NCBI GenBank assembly: GCA_016839055.1
Contig: JAEKNX010000001.1
Span: 239,693 to 303,692 of the forward strand
DNA: 64,000 nt
Reading direction: 5' to 3'
Source of the DNA: Spirochaetales bacterium
GTDB lineage: Bacteria > Spirochaetota > Spirochaetia > UBA9216
Below are positions 37,258-45,323 of the stretch, piece by piece. Under the pieces are notes generated by a model. It ran no database searches. It was not told the origin of the DNA and worked only from the letters and a program-made list of their open reading frames with translations. The position numbers were made by a program, and so were the translations under genes. Positions within the stretch are counted from its first letter, which is position 1. Every line of letters begins with the position of its first letter.

Positions 37258-37695
37258 CTAGAATATTTCCAGTTCAGGTGTAATCCTTTCTGCTTCGGAT
37301 GCCTCTGTTTCCTGCATCGCTTCAATATCATCAATTACAGGAGGCTCCTCCGTGACATCTTCAATCACTGCGGATTGAAGAAAATCTTCAGTCGAATCCG
37401 TTTCAAAAGGTTCCTGTTGAAACGCTGGTGAGGGGGGATTTGGAACAGAAGGGGCAGGAGCTGTAATCTGGTCTTCAAGTTTATCAAGCTGACTGAGAAC
37501 GTCCTTAATCCCTTCTTCAATTTCCAGCTGATCCAGCTTGAAACTGTCTATGACATCTTCAAGCTGGATCACCTTCTGTTTATACTCATCGAGCTTATTT
37601 TCGAGAACAGAGTTTTCCTTTTTAAGGCTGTCAATTAAATCAACTGCCATACGGACTTTTTCATCAAGGCTGCGTACCTGCTCGACTGTTAACAT
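37258..37695 (-). CDS. Coiled-coil protein, possibly ZapB-like
   Basis: 145 residues. Residues 1-80 are a continuous coiled coil (VRSLDEKVRMAVDLIDSLKK, then ENSVLENKLDEYKQKVIQLE), followed by a Pro/Glu-rich disordered tail (APAPSVPNPPSPAF). Small coiled-coil partners of ZapA such as ZapB share this first part. The gene lies 3 nt from both rplT and zapA, so a cell-division role is plausible but not proven. Confidence 0.6.
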   Translation of the reverse strand: MLTVEQVRSLDEKVRMAVDLIDSLKKENSVLENKLDEYKQKVIQLEDVIDSFKLDQLEIEEGIKDVLSQLDKLEDQITAPAPSVPNPPSPAFQQEPFETDSTEDFLQSAVIEDVTEEPPVIDDIEAMQETEASEAERITPELEIF

Positions 37696-37698
37696 AAA

Positions 37699-38058
37699 CT
37701 ATACTCCGAGAGCTGTTTTTGACTGCTCGACAAGAGTAGTAAAAGCCTTTGGATCTTCAATGGCCATATTGGAAAGAGCCTTTCTGTTAAGCTCAATATC
37801 GGCTTTCAAGAGTCCGTTCATGAACTGTGAATAGTTAATACCGTTGAGCTTACAGCCAGCGGAAATTCTCGTTATCCAGAGTCTTCTGAACTCTCTCTTT
37901 TTAACTTTTCTATCTCTGTATGAATATATACCGGCTTTTGCTACGGCATCTTTTGCAGCGCGAAAGTTGGTACTTCTTCGTCCCCAATATCCTTTAGCCT
38001 GCTTTAATATTTTCTTTCTTCTTTCGGTCCTTCTGGTACCGTTAACTGCTCTAGGCAT
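37699..38058 (-). CDS. rplT: 50S ribosomal protein L20
   Basis: 119 residues, normal length. The basic N-terminus with RRKKILKQAKGYWGRRSTNFRAAKDAV and LWITRISAGCKLNGINYSQFMNGL are diagnostic. L20 binds 23S rRNA early in 50S assembly and autoregulates this operon in many bacteria. It is third in infC-rpmI-rplT and has a normal GGAG ribosome site. Confidence 0.97.
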   Translation of the reverse strand: MPRAVNGTRRTERRKKILKQAKGYWGRRSTNFRAAKDAVAKAGIYSYRDRKVKKREFRRLWITRISAGCKLNGINYSQFMNGLLKADIELNRKALSNMAIEDPKAFTTLVEQSKTALGV

Positions 38059-38097
38059 TTCTTAGTCTCCTTGAATTTCGAAACCTACAATATTTGA

Positions 38098-38295
38098 TTA
38101 ACCGTAGGGTAACAGCTTTCTTGCTTTTGCTGCTTCTGGTGCACTTAAGAATCCGCATTTACGGAGTTTTCTTTTTCTTTTAGTACTTTTCTTAGTAAGA
38201 ATGTGCCTCATACCCTGTTTTTTGTATTTCACCTTACCGGTGCCGGTGAAAGAGTATCTTTTTGAGGCTGATTTTCTTGTTTTCATCTTAGGCAT
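38098..38295 (-). CDS. rpmI: 50S ribosomal protein L35
   Basis: 65 residues, the expected size. The sequence [20 protein letters not shown] and the following [16 protein letters not shown] are typical of L35. It lies between infC and rplT, the standard order. Confidence 0.97.
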   Translation of the reverse strand: MPKMKTRKSASKRYSFTGTGKVKYKKQGMRHILTKKSTKRKRKLRKCGFLSAPEAAKARKLLPYG

Positions 38296-38312
38296 AATAA
38301 TCCTCGTATAAA

Positions 38313-38834
38313 TTAATTCTTATTTTTGGGACTTAAAATCATAGACATAAACCGTCCTTCCATTTGAGGAGGTCTGTCGACATTGAAAGATCCTTCAATA
38401 GCTGTCATTACTTTTTCAAGCACGACCTTTCCTAGTTCGGTATGAGCAAGTTCCCGTCCCCTGAAACGTACCGTAACCTTAACCTTGTTGCCTTCATCGA
38501 GAAATGTTTTAACATGCTTAGCTTTAAATTCTAGATCATGCTTTTCAATCTTAGGCTGCATGCGAATTTCTTTGATCTTTACGAGTTTCTGCTTTTTCTT
38601 GGACTCTCTGAGCTTTTTTTCCAACTCAAATTTATACTTCCCGTAATCAAGAATTTTACATACCGGTGGATTTGCCTGTGGGGCTACCTCAACCAGATCC
38701 AAACCTGCTTCTTTCGCCATGGTGAGAGCATCCGTAACGGAAATAACATCGTGCTGGTTGCCGCTGTCATCGATTAATCTCACCTCTTTAACACGAATTT
38801 TATCGTTTATTCGAAGTTCTTTTGCAGCCAACAT
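38313..38834 (-). CDS. infC: Translation initiation factor IF-3
   Basis: 173 residues with the N-domain ([20 protein letters not shown]), the Lys-rich linker and the C-domain ([23 protein letters not shown] and [11 protein letters not shown]). IF-3 keeps 30S subunits free and checks initiator tRNA. The ATG at 38834 sits only 1 nt after GGAGG; the TTG directly following it would have a 4-nt spacing, so the true start is unclear. Atypical start codons are a regulatory feature of infC elsewhere. Confidence 0.95.
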   Translation of the reverse strand: MLAAKELRINDKIRVKEVRLIDDSGNQHDVISVTDALTMAKEAGLDLVEVAPQANPPVCKILDYGKYKFELEKKLRESKKKQKLVKIKEIRMQPKIEKHDLEFKAKHVKTFLDEGNKVKVTVRFRGRELAHTELGKVVLEKVMTAIEGSFNVDRPPQMEGRFMSMILSPKNKN

Positions 38835-38869
38835 TCCTCCTTATTTTCTGAAGCCAAAAAGATTAAGCT

Positions 38870-38898
38870 AATATAACACCAGAGTAAAAAAGAGTCAA
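38870..38898 (-). promoter_or_regulatory. Promoter of the infC operon
   Basis: Minus-strand TTGACT (38898-38893), 17-nt spacer, TATATT (38875-38870), 36 nt before the infC ATG. A strong match, as expected for ribosomal genes. Confidence 0.65.
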
Positions 38899-38932
38899 AG
38901 GGGTATTATAAGATTGCTTATATATTCCGCCC

Positions 38933-38960
38933 TTGCTTGATGAAATCATCCCTCTATGAT
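38933..38960 (+). promoter_or_regulatory. Possible promoter of the 38972 membrane protein gene
   Basis: TTGCTT, 16-nt spacer, TATGAT ending 11 nt before the ATG. The implied leader would be only about 4-5 nt, with no ribosome site. Confidence 0.35.
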
Positions 38961-38971
38961 AGTCTTTTTTC

Positions 38972-39655
38972 ATGGTAATTTTTTTATTAGTCGCGGTACC
39001 CCTGTTTTATCTGATTATGGATAGTCTGCTGTCAAACTTTCACGGAAAGATTGATGACAGTTATAAACCATTCGTATATGGACTTATCTGTTTTGCAATC
39101 TCGGTTGTAATATATAATATAATACGGCTAACAGCAATATTCCCGACGTATACTGTATCGGGACTTTATTTCTATTATATTATGCATGATAACCTGATTC
39201 AGTTTCTTCTGGCAGTTGCAAGCTATTTGCTTGTCTTCGGTTTCAGTGATTTTGAGTCAAATCATCATGCCGTGAACCGTTTATTTTCATTCCTGTGCGG
39301 ATATTACTGTATGTGGAGTGTGAATGACGTTATAATAAATTACGGCTGGTTCAATAGTTACTTGCTGCTGATAATACCTATTCAGAGGATAGGACTTATT
39401 GCCGCCTTTACTTTTGTATTTTCAGAGGCGCTGAAGCAGACCGGAGTTCGAAAGGTGCTTCTTTATCTGACATGCCTTGTTCTTCCGTTTATAACAGCAG
39501 CAGGAGCATTATGTTGGAGACTGTCCCTCCCGATTCCTATGGTTATAATAACTGCCGGTCTTCCCGCACTTTCAGGATTTCTTCTCTATAAAAAATTGCA
39601 GCCCCGGGAGCCTGAAATGAAGATTTCTCTTTCTCCCGGGAATGAAATTAATTAA
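38972..39655 (+). CDS. Seven-helix membrane protein of unknown function
   Basis: 227 residues with about seven hydrophobic helices (for example VIFLLVAVPLFYLIMDSLL, FLLAVASYLLVFGF, AFTFVFSEAL, VLLYLTCLVLPFITAAGAL) and a short charged tail (PREPEMKISLSPG). No catalytic or transport motif was recognised. It is divergent from the infC operon and converges with lysC, overlapping its 3' end by 8 nt. Codon use appears ordinary. Confidence 0.55.
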   Translation: MVIFLLVAVPLFYLIMDSLLSNFHGKIDDSYKPFVYGLICFAISVVIYNIIRLTAIFPTYTVSGLYFYYIMHDNLIQFLLAVASYLLVFGFSDFESNHHAVNRLFSFLCGYYCMWSVNDVIINYGWFNSYLLLIIPIQRIGLIAAFTFVFSEALKQTGVRKVLLYLTCLVLPFITAAGALCWRLSLPIPMVIITAGLPALSGFLLYKKLQPREPEMKISLSPGNEIN

Positions 39656-40985
39656 AAAAGCCCGCGTGAAGTTTTTTCAAAGATTCTTCACAATGACTCT
39701 CGGGGACAACAAGGGTTAAATTGATCCTTGAGGCTCCGAGGGATATCATCCTGATAGGCAGGCCTTCCATTATCTTGAATATTCTCGCAATAACCACCGA
39801 ATCTTGCCATAAGTCCTGGCCGACGAGACACACAATACTCTTATCTTGCTCAACAGAGACTTTTCCGAGCAGATTAAGATCTGCGACGATTTCTTTAAGA
39901 TTTGACTGGTTTTCAATGGTCATCGACACTGAAACCTCGGAAGTGGTTACAATATCAACAGAGGTCTGATATTTCTCGAATACCGAGAATATCCTGGCAA
40001 GAAAACCATAGGCGTTGACCATGCGGCCTGTTTTGATCTCGATTAATGTAATATTTTTCTTGATGGATATTGCTTTCAGGCCTGTTTTTCCTGATGAAGG
40101 AGCAATAGTAGTATATTCACCGTCTGGATTATTTGTGTTTTTGACCAGAACCGGTATTTCACGGTCTATGGCGGGAACAATTGTAGACGGATGGACAACC
40201 TTTGCTCCGAAAAAAGCGAGCTCTGCAGCCTCATCATAACTGATAATCGGGATGGTTCGCGCTTCCGGGATGATTCTTGGATCGGTGGTCATTATGCCGT
40301 CAACATCGGTCCAGATCTGAACCTCTTCGGCCCTGAGTGAAGCCCCGTAGATGGTCGCTGAATAGTCTGAACCTCCCCGGCCGAGAGTGGTTGTGGCACC
40401 GTTTAAATTTGTTGCGATAAATCCCTGAGCGACATAAAGTTTGCCTGATGTCGGAAATACCGCTCCACGAATCAGCTCACCAGTTTTATCCATAAGAGGG
40501 GTTGCTGAGGTGAAATTATCGTCAGTTTTAATAAGTTTTCTTGAATCAAGGAGAATTGTTTCAATTCCTCTTTCTCTGGCACGCGCGGTTATTATCGTGG
40601 TTGACAGTAGCTCGCCGAAAGAAAGTATTGCATCGGTACTTCTCGGGCTGCATTCTCTGAGAAGGGTCAGCCCCTTTGTCAGGGAAGAAAGTTCTTCGAA
40701 GAGCTTTTCAGCGCGTTCTGTTGCGAATCTGAGGTTGTCACCGGATAAAAAGGTGTTTATGGTGAAAAAATGTCCCGCTTTTATCTCCTCAAAGATTGAG
40801 AAGGCGAGTTTCGAGTTACCGGTGACTGCTGCCTCTGAAATACTTACGAGTTTATCCGTAGTCTTTCCCATAGCCGACGAGACGAGCAGCGGCGCCCTTT
40901 CAAGCTGGTTTTCAGCTATGCTGATTGCGTTGTCGATCATTTCTGTGTTTTGTACGGATGTTCCACCGAACTTCATTACTATCAT
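39648..40985 (-). CDS. lysC: Aspartate kinase
   Basis: 445 residues. The kinase domain has MKFGGTSV at the N-terminus, LGRGGSDYSA and VQIWTDVDGIMTTDP; two ACT domains occupy about 305-445. It phosphorylates aspartate, the first step to lysine, threonine and methionine. The monofunctional form with C-terminal ACT repeats is normally feedback-inhibited by lysine. A lysine riboswitch lies in its 5' leader, so supply is controlled both at RNA and enzyme level. GGAG precedes the ATG. Confidence 0.94.
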   Translation of the reverse strand: MIVMKFGGTSVQNTEMIDNAISIAENQLERAPLLVSSAMGKTTDKLVSISEAAVTGNSKLAFSIFEEIKAGHFFTINTFLSGDNLRFATERAEKLFEELSSLTKGLTLLRECSPRSTDAILSFGELLSTTIITARARERGIETILLDSRKLIKTDDNFTSATPLMDKTGELIRGAVFPTSGKLYVAQGFIATNLNGATTTLGRGGSDYSATIYGASLRAEEVQIWTDVDGIMTTDPRIIPEARTIPIISYDEAAELAFFGAKVVHPSTIVPAIDREIPVLVKNTNNPDGEYTTIAPSSGKTGLKAISIKKNITLIEIKTGRMVNAYGFLARIFSVFEKYQTSVDIVTTSEVSVSMTIENQSNLKEIVADLNLLGKVSVEQDKSIVCLVGQDLWQDSVVIARIFKIMEGLPIRMISLGASRINLTLVVPESHCEESLKKLHAGFFN

Positions 40986-41065
40986 ATAGTACTCCTTAAC
41001 CGAAGGAAATCAAAATGCAGAGATTGAAAATCTCCAGTTTCTGATTTTCCTGATTTTAATTTGAG

Positions 41066-41127
41066 TGAAGTTTTTTGACAATCTGGCAGGCCGCTAAATT
41101 ATACCATTCGATGTCAATAATACTTCA
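41066..41127 (+). repeat. 62-bp palindromic repeat, copy A (in lysC leader)
   Basis: The ends TGAAGTTTTTTGACA and TGTCAATAATACTTCA are near-perfect inverted repeats. A 63-bp relative lies at 59856-59918 in the opposite orientation; aligned so, the middles also match (GCTAAA..TTATA..AT). A second hairpin (AAAGC.TTCAT/ATGAA.GCTTT) follows at 41129-41154. Confidence 0.65.
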
Positions 41128-41202
41128 AAAGCTTTCATTTTCATGAATGCTTTAATTGACCCGAATCATAGTTTATAGAATGGAATAAACTGACTTGCAA
41201 TC

Positions 41203-41366
41203 CAATAGCGCTCCACTATAAAGTGACAGTTTCTGAGGTGTTATCCTCAGAACCCAGAAAATGAATACGGGAAGTTCATCCTCTTCGGCGGCTGGTCCCT
41301 TTCGTTCTGATTCCCTGGAAAACCCGTTTCCTCAGCAGACTACTGTTGACCTCCGCACCTCTATTG
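41203..41366 (-). promoter_or_regulatory. Lysine riboswitch (L-box)
   Basis: The minus strand carries AATAGAGGTGCGGAGG, GAACGAAAGGGACCAGCC, GCCGAAGAGG, CTGGGTTCTGAGGATAACAC, and AGTGGAGCGCTATTGG in L-box order and spacing. P1 is closed by CAATAG (41366-41361) with CTATTG (41208-41203). It lies upstream of lysC with about 220 nt between aptamer and ATG. Possible switching hairpins in that interval are 41170-41191 and 41129-41154, the latter ending in a short U run. Confidence 0.88.
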
Positions 41367-41463
41367 ACCCGGAAATTAATATTTATAATCTTTATCATAG
41401 CACAGATAATTAATCAACGACTCCAGGGTTGTCATTAAGTTCATATCATTGAATAATAGCGCC

Positions 41464-43923
41464 ATGAATGCTGCAGAGAAGCTGTCAAAGGCTGTGATTG
41501 AAAAACTTCGTGACTCTATACTTGACACCGATGGTACCGAGATAATGGCCTGGGGAACGGTCTTTGAAGGTTTGGTTACTGAGGTGACTGTCGCCGCGAG
41601 AGGTGACGAGGGTTCGGTTCCCGCGGTATTTCAGCACATGGAGAAGGGAGATGTTGTCATTCACAATCATCCAGGGGGAGTGCTGAAACCTTCGGGCGCG
41701 GACATGCAGGTTGCGAGCCGGCTTGGCGAACACGGAATAGGTTTCTATATAATTGACAACGATGTTAATAAAATAAGGGCCGTCGTCGAGCCCGTTGTTG
41801 TGAAGCCGACTGAGGCTCTCAGTATCCCTATGCTGTCAGATCTTCTTAAACCTGATGGAGCCCTAGCGGCCGAGATGAGAAGCGGCGGTTATTATGAATA
41901 CCGGCCGTCTCAGGTAGCTATGCTTGAGAGGGTTGCCGAAAGCTTCAATGAAGACCGGATATGTGTTGCCGAGGCCGGTACCGGTGTAGGCAAGTCCATG
42001 GCCTATCTGCTGCCCGCCCTGAGCTGGGCTTCCGGAAATGACGAGAGGGTGGTGGTGTCCACCGCAACCATTAACCTTCAGCATCAGCTTATAGACAAGG
42101 ACATTCCGCTTGCCAAGAAGATTCTGAGTACAGTAAACAAAGCTGTCATGGACTGCAAGACTGTTCTTGTTAAAGGCCGCGGTAACTACGTCTGTCTCAG
42201 GCGGCTTTCAACGGCTATTGATGAGCAGACCCTCTTCGACGAACACAATGATGAACTGCTGGCTATTAAGGAATGGTCTGAGAAATCTCCGAGTGGAACC
42301 CGTGATGATCTGTCGTTTTTTCCTCCGAACGTCCTGTGGTCCAAAGTCAATTCTGAGGGAGATTCTTGTCTGGGCCTCCGGTGTAAATACAGGGAAAAAT
42401 GTTACGTATTAAAATCCAAGAAAGAAGCATCATCTGCGAAGCTTCTAGTAGTTAACCATCACCTTCTGTTCTCTGATCTGGCTATGCGGCTCGATGGAGC
42501 GGGCTTTGACAATTCTGTAGTCCTTCCGCCATTTACACGGATTGTGTTTGATGAAGCTCATAATATGGAAAATAGCGCGACGAGTTTCTTTTCGTCCGAA
42601 TTGAATATCTTTTCGGTTTTGAAGCAGGCGAATCTGCTTTATAGCCGAAGACGCGCTAGGACCTTCGGAGCCCTGATAAATCTCCAGATTGAAGCCGGTG
42701 CTTTCGATGATGATGAAAAAATACCAGGAATGGTGGATGATATAAAAGACCAGGTGATGGCCCTTGATGCGGCGGCCCTAGGTGTCCTCGGGGGCGAGAT
42801 GAGCATGCGCCTCCGGAGGGGGACGGAAGAACCTTTTATTGAGAAAATAATTCCCGAGATGCTTAAACTTCAGAAGCGGATACTCGATTGTCTTTATTCG
42901 GTTGAAAATATTGTTAAGCGGCTTGATGAAAAAGATATGGAGCTTCCCGTTGTCTACGAGGTGAGGATGCTCGAACGGCGGCTCGAAGGACTTGCCTCAA
43001 TATGCCAGGCGTTCTCAATGTGGGACGAGAAGCCGGGTGATGTATTCTGGATGGAGAAGAAGAAGAGCAGCTCTGGTGAGGCTTTCGCGCGTTTTGTAAT
43101 AACACCGCTCGATATTTCAGGCAAGATGCGTGAATCCGTTTTCATTCCCTATGACACCGTTGTTTGTACCTCTGCCACAATATCGGTAAACCGCGACTTC
43201 CGTTTCTGGTCGGCGCGGGTAGGACTAAGCGGTTTCGAAGACCGCAAGGTGACAGCCTCATTGTTCAAGTCTCCCTTCCCTTACAGGGAGAATGTCCTGC
43301 TCGGACTTCCAGAGGATGCTCCCGAGCCGAATTCTGAATTCTATCAGAGTTTTGTTCAGGACTTTTCTATAAAAATGCTTGAGGTTTCACAGGGGAGGGG
43401 GTTGCTGCTCTTTACCTCATACCGGATGCTTACGGAGACTTTCGACGCACTGAAACCTGATCTCGACCGGCTTGGAATCACCGCTCTGCGGCAGGGTGAT
43501 GATGACCGCAGCCGGCTTCTTGAGCGGTTCAAGACCGATACCGCGAGTGTGCTCTTTGCAACTTCGTCATTCTGGGAGGGAATTGATACCCCCGGTAATG
43601 CTCTTCGGGTTGTAATAATTTTCAAGCTTCCGTTCATGGTTCCGACAGATCCTGTTATAGCCGCCCGAATGGAGGCCGTCGAGAAGCGGGGCGGTAACCA
43701 GTTTATGGAATACATGCTGCCCGAGGCGGTTATCAAGTTTAAACAGGGATTCGGAAGGCTTATGCGGCGCGGCACGGACTCCGGGGTGGTAGCGGTGCTT
43801 GATTCGAGGATAATAAATAAAGCTTACGGTAAGATTTTTATAAATTCTCTCCCCGAAACGGCAAGGAGCATCAAGCCTACCGATGGAATACTGCGCGACT
43901 GTGAGAGTTTTCTGCTCGATTAA
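41464..43923 (+). CDS. dinG: JAMM-domain/DinG-type DNA helicase fusion
   Basis: About 819 residues. The first 110 form a JAB/MPN-like domain: H67 and H69 in IHNHPGG, with S77 and D80 in PSGAD, make the HxHPxG..PSxxD zinc motif; a Glu occurs earlier at E26 or E35. The remainder is an XPD/DinG helicase: Walker A AEAGTGVGKS near 170, four Cys (NYVC, CLGLRC, EKC) for a [4Fe-4S] cluster, FDEAHNME, and QGFGRLMRRGTDSG as motif VI. DinG resolves R-loops and G-quadruplex or damage structures. The frame extends to a TTG at 41449; neither start has a ribosome site, and ATG is preferred. Confidence 0.85.
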   Translation: MNAAEKLSKAVIEKLRDSILDTDGTEIMAWGTVFEGLVTEVTVAARGDEGSVPAVFQHMEKGDVVIHNHPGGVLKPSGADMQVASRLGEHGIGFYIIDNDVNKIRAVVEPVVVKPTEALSIPMLSDLLKPDGALAAEMRSGGYYEYRPSQVAMLERVAESFNEDRICVAEAGTGVGKSMAYLLPALSWASGNDERVVVSTATINLQHQLIDKDIPLAKKILSTVNKAVMDCKTVLVKGRGNYVCLRRLSTAIDEQTLFDEHNDELLAIKEWSEKSPSGTRDDLSFFPPNVLWSKVNSEGDSCLGLRCKYREKCYVLKSKKEASSAKLLVVNHHLLFSDLAMRLDGAGFDNSVVLPPFTRIVFDEAHNMENSATSFFSSELNIFSVLKQANLLYSRRRARTFGALINLQIEAGAFDDDEKIPGMVDDIKDQVMALDAAALGVLGGEMSMRLRRGTEEPFIEKIIPEMLKLQKRILDCLYSVENIVKRLDEKDMELPVVYEVRMLERRLEGLASICQAFSMWDEKPGDVFWMEKKKSSSGEAFARFVITPLDISGKMRESVFIPYDTVVCTSATISVNRDFRFWSARVGLSGFEDRKVTASLFKSPFPYRENVLLGLPEDAPEPNSEFYQSFVQDFSIKMLEVSQGRGLLLFTSYRMLTETFDALKPDLDRLGITALRQGDDDRSRLLERFKTDTASVLFATSSFWEGIDTPGNALRVVIIFKLPFMVPTDPVIAARMEAVEKRGGNQFMEYMLPEAVIKFKQGFGRLMRRGTDSGVVAVLDSRIINKAYGKIFINSLPETARSIKPTDGILRDCESFLLD

Positions 43924-43982
43924 AATGCTGGAATGAGAATTAAGATTGATTTTCTAAGAAGGCTGATATTGAGGATAAAAAA

Positions 43983-44005
43983 AACCGCCCGGAAAACGGG
44001 CGGTT
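43983..44005 (-). terminator. Bidirectional terminator between dinG and groES
   Basis: A perfect 9-bp stem AACCGCCCG/CGGGCGGTT has a 5-nt loop. On the minus strand it continues into eight T residues after groES; on the plus strand CATTTTTC follows for dinG. Confidence 0.85.
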
Positions 44006-44024
44006 CATTTTTCTGTACTGCTGC

Positions 44025-44291
44025 TTATTTTACAACGGCAAGAACGTCAGTAATACTCACGAGAAGGTACTCATTTCCGTCTGCTTCAAGTTTTGTTCCG
44101 GCATATTTGTCGTACATTACCTTGTCGCCGACCTTAACCGTGATCGCATCTTTGTCATCACCAATTTCGGCAACTACACCGACATTAGTCTTTTCCTGTG
44201 CAGTCTGTGGAATAAATAGGCTTCCCACTTTCTGGTTTTCTTCTTTTTCGATCTTAATAAGTACTCTGTCGCCCAGAGGTCTAATCTTCAT
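44025..44291 (-). CDS. groES: Co-chaperonin GroES
   Basis: 88 residues, slightly short for the family. KIRPLGDRVLIK at the N-terminus, the mobile loop ENQKVGSLFIPQTAQEK, and VGDKVMYDKYAGT are diagnostic. It caps GroEL during protein folding. groEL is not adjacent, unlike in most bacteria; the gene is monocistronic between its own promoter and terminator. No CIRCE operator was found upstream. Confidence 0.95.
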   Translation of the reverse strand: MKIRPLGDRVLIKIEKEENQKVGSLFIPQTAQEKTNVGVVAEIGDDKDAITVKVGDKVMYDKYAGTKLEADGNEYLLVSITDVLAVVK

Positions 44292-44353
44292 ATCTCTGTT
44301 CCTCCTGATAATCTACGAGACTAAGAAATTATAATATATAATATTTCAAAAAA

Positions 44354-44382
44354 AATATACGGATGAATGATATTATCGTCAA
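44354..44382 (-). promoter_or_regulatory. Promoter of groES
   Basis: Minus-strand TTGACG (44382-44377), 17-nt spacer, TATATT (44359-44354), about 63 nt before the ATG. No inverted repeat of CIRCE type overlaps it. Confidence 0.6.
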
Positions 44383-44479
44383 GCTTATTTGCATAAATTT
44401 AGATTTATTTTTGATTGCCGCCTTCAAATCTTTTGATTATGTTATATATAGTAATTTTATTAATACCTAAGCGACGGAA

Positions 44480-45148
44480 ATGATAATGAATGATTGGAAG
44501 AAACATCTTGATAACGGCAGGAAATGCTTAAACAATGAGGACTTTGAGAATGCCCAGAACTTTTTTGAAGCAGCTCTTGAACTCTGCCCTGATGAGGACG
44601 CTGCGGCGATAGGTGAGATAGTATTTGACATCGGCAGGGCATTTTTCGGATTAGGGATGCGCGGGGTGGCCATCAGTAATATGCTTGCCGCGTTAAAACT
44701 AGGGGCCGGTGAGGACCATACCGAAAATATGATGAAAGTTCTGATAAATGAATACGGCATGCCGGCTCAGAAGACCGTGGAGCTTGATGATAAGGCAGCC
44801 TTCTATGCTGTTCATATAATGCGGTATCTTCATAGTAAGAAGTCAGGTAAATTCGGGACAATAGCGGAACGGGACATGATATATGAACTCGTAATGGAAG
44901 CCTGGACAGATTTTAGAAGCTCAGAAACTCTGTGCGGCTTCAAGACGAGAGAGAAGATAAACAAGTTTCGTGAATATGTCATTTTTTTCCCCACTTTCAG
45001 TGTTCAGGATATTGAAGAAAATCCGAAAGATAATGTTTATTATGCCGATTTCGGTAGTGATCTATGCTTCTGCGGCAGCAGATTACCCTATATGTGGTGC
45101 TGTGGACGCATAAAATCTGTTGAAGAACTCGAGAATGGGTTTTTTTGA
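44480..45148 (+). CDS. TPR-like protein with SEC-C-type zinc tail
   Basis: 222 residues. Residues 1-75 form a pair of TPR-like helices (HLDNGRKCLNNEDFENAQNFFEAAL, IGEIVFDIGRAFFGLGMRGVA). Near the C-terminus, LCFCGSRLPYMWCCGR fits the SEC-C zinc pattern CxCxS...CC known from SecA and UPF0225 proteins. The middle has no recognised fold. It is a single gene; AT-rich upstream DNA gives no clear promoter. Confidence 0.55.
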   Translation: MIMNDWKKHLDNGRKCLNNEDFENAQNFFEAALELCPDEDAAAIGEIVFDIGRAFFGLGMRGVAISNMLAALKLGAGEDHTENMMKVLINEYGMPAQKTVELDDKAAFYAVHIMRYLHSKKSGKFGTIAERDMIYELVMEAWTDFRSSETLCGFKTREKINKFREYVIFFPTFSVQDIEENPKDNVYYADFGSDLCFCGSRLPYMWCCGRIKSVEELENGFF

Positions 45149-45284
45149 CCCATAAATAGGGCTTAGGAAACTCGCCGGGGCATTTTGACACAGTTAAAAA
45201 ATAAACTGAATAGTATTATTTCCAATAAGTATTGTAAATCTATATAATATAAAGAATTAAAAATTATCTAAAATTTTGTTTTTC

Positions 45285-45300
45285 TGGCACGCTTCCTGCT
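45285..45300 (+). promoter_or_regulatory. Sigma-54-type promoter of the sigma factor gene
   Basis: TGGCACGCTTCCTGCT matches TGGCAC-N5-TTGCA with the essential GG (45286-45287) and GC (45298-45299) separated by ten bases. Predicted transcription starts near 45311, about 13 nt before the ATG. A separate TATAAT at 45243-45248 might give a second, sigma-70-type promoter, but its -35 is poor. Confidence 0.65.
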
Positions 45301-45323
45301 CTATAGTATTCAGGAGGAAGAAT

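Noticed and set aside
45276..45323. Longer sigma factor start
   Set aside because: It crosses the sigma-54-type promoter; ATG 45324 has AGGAGG.
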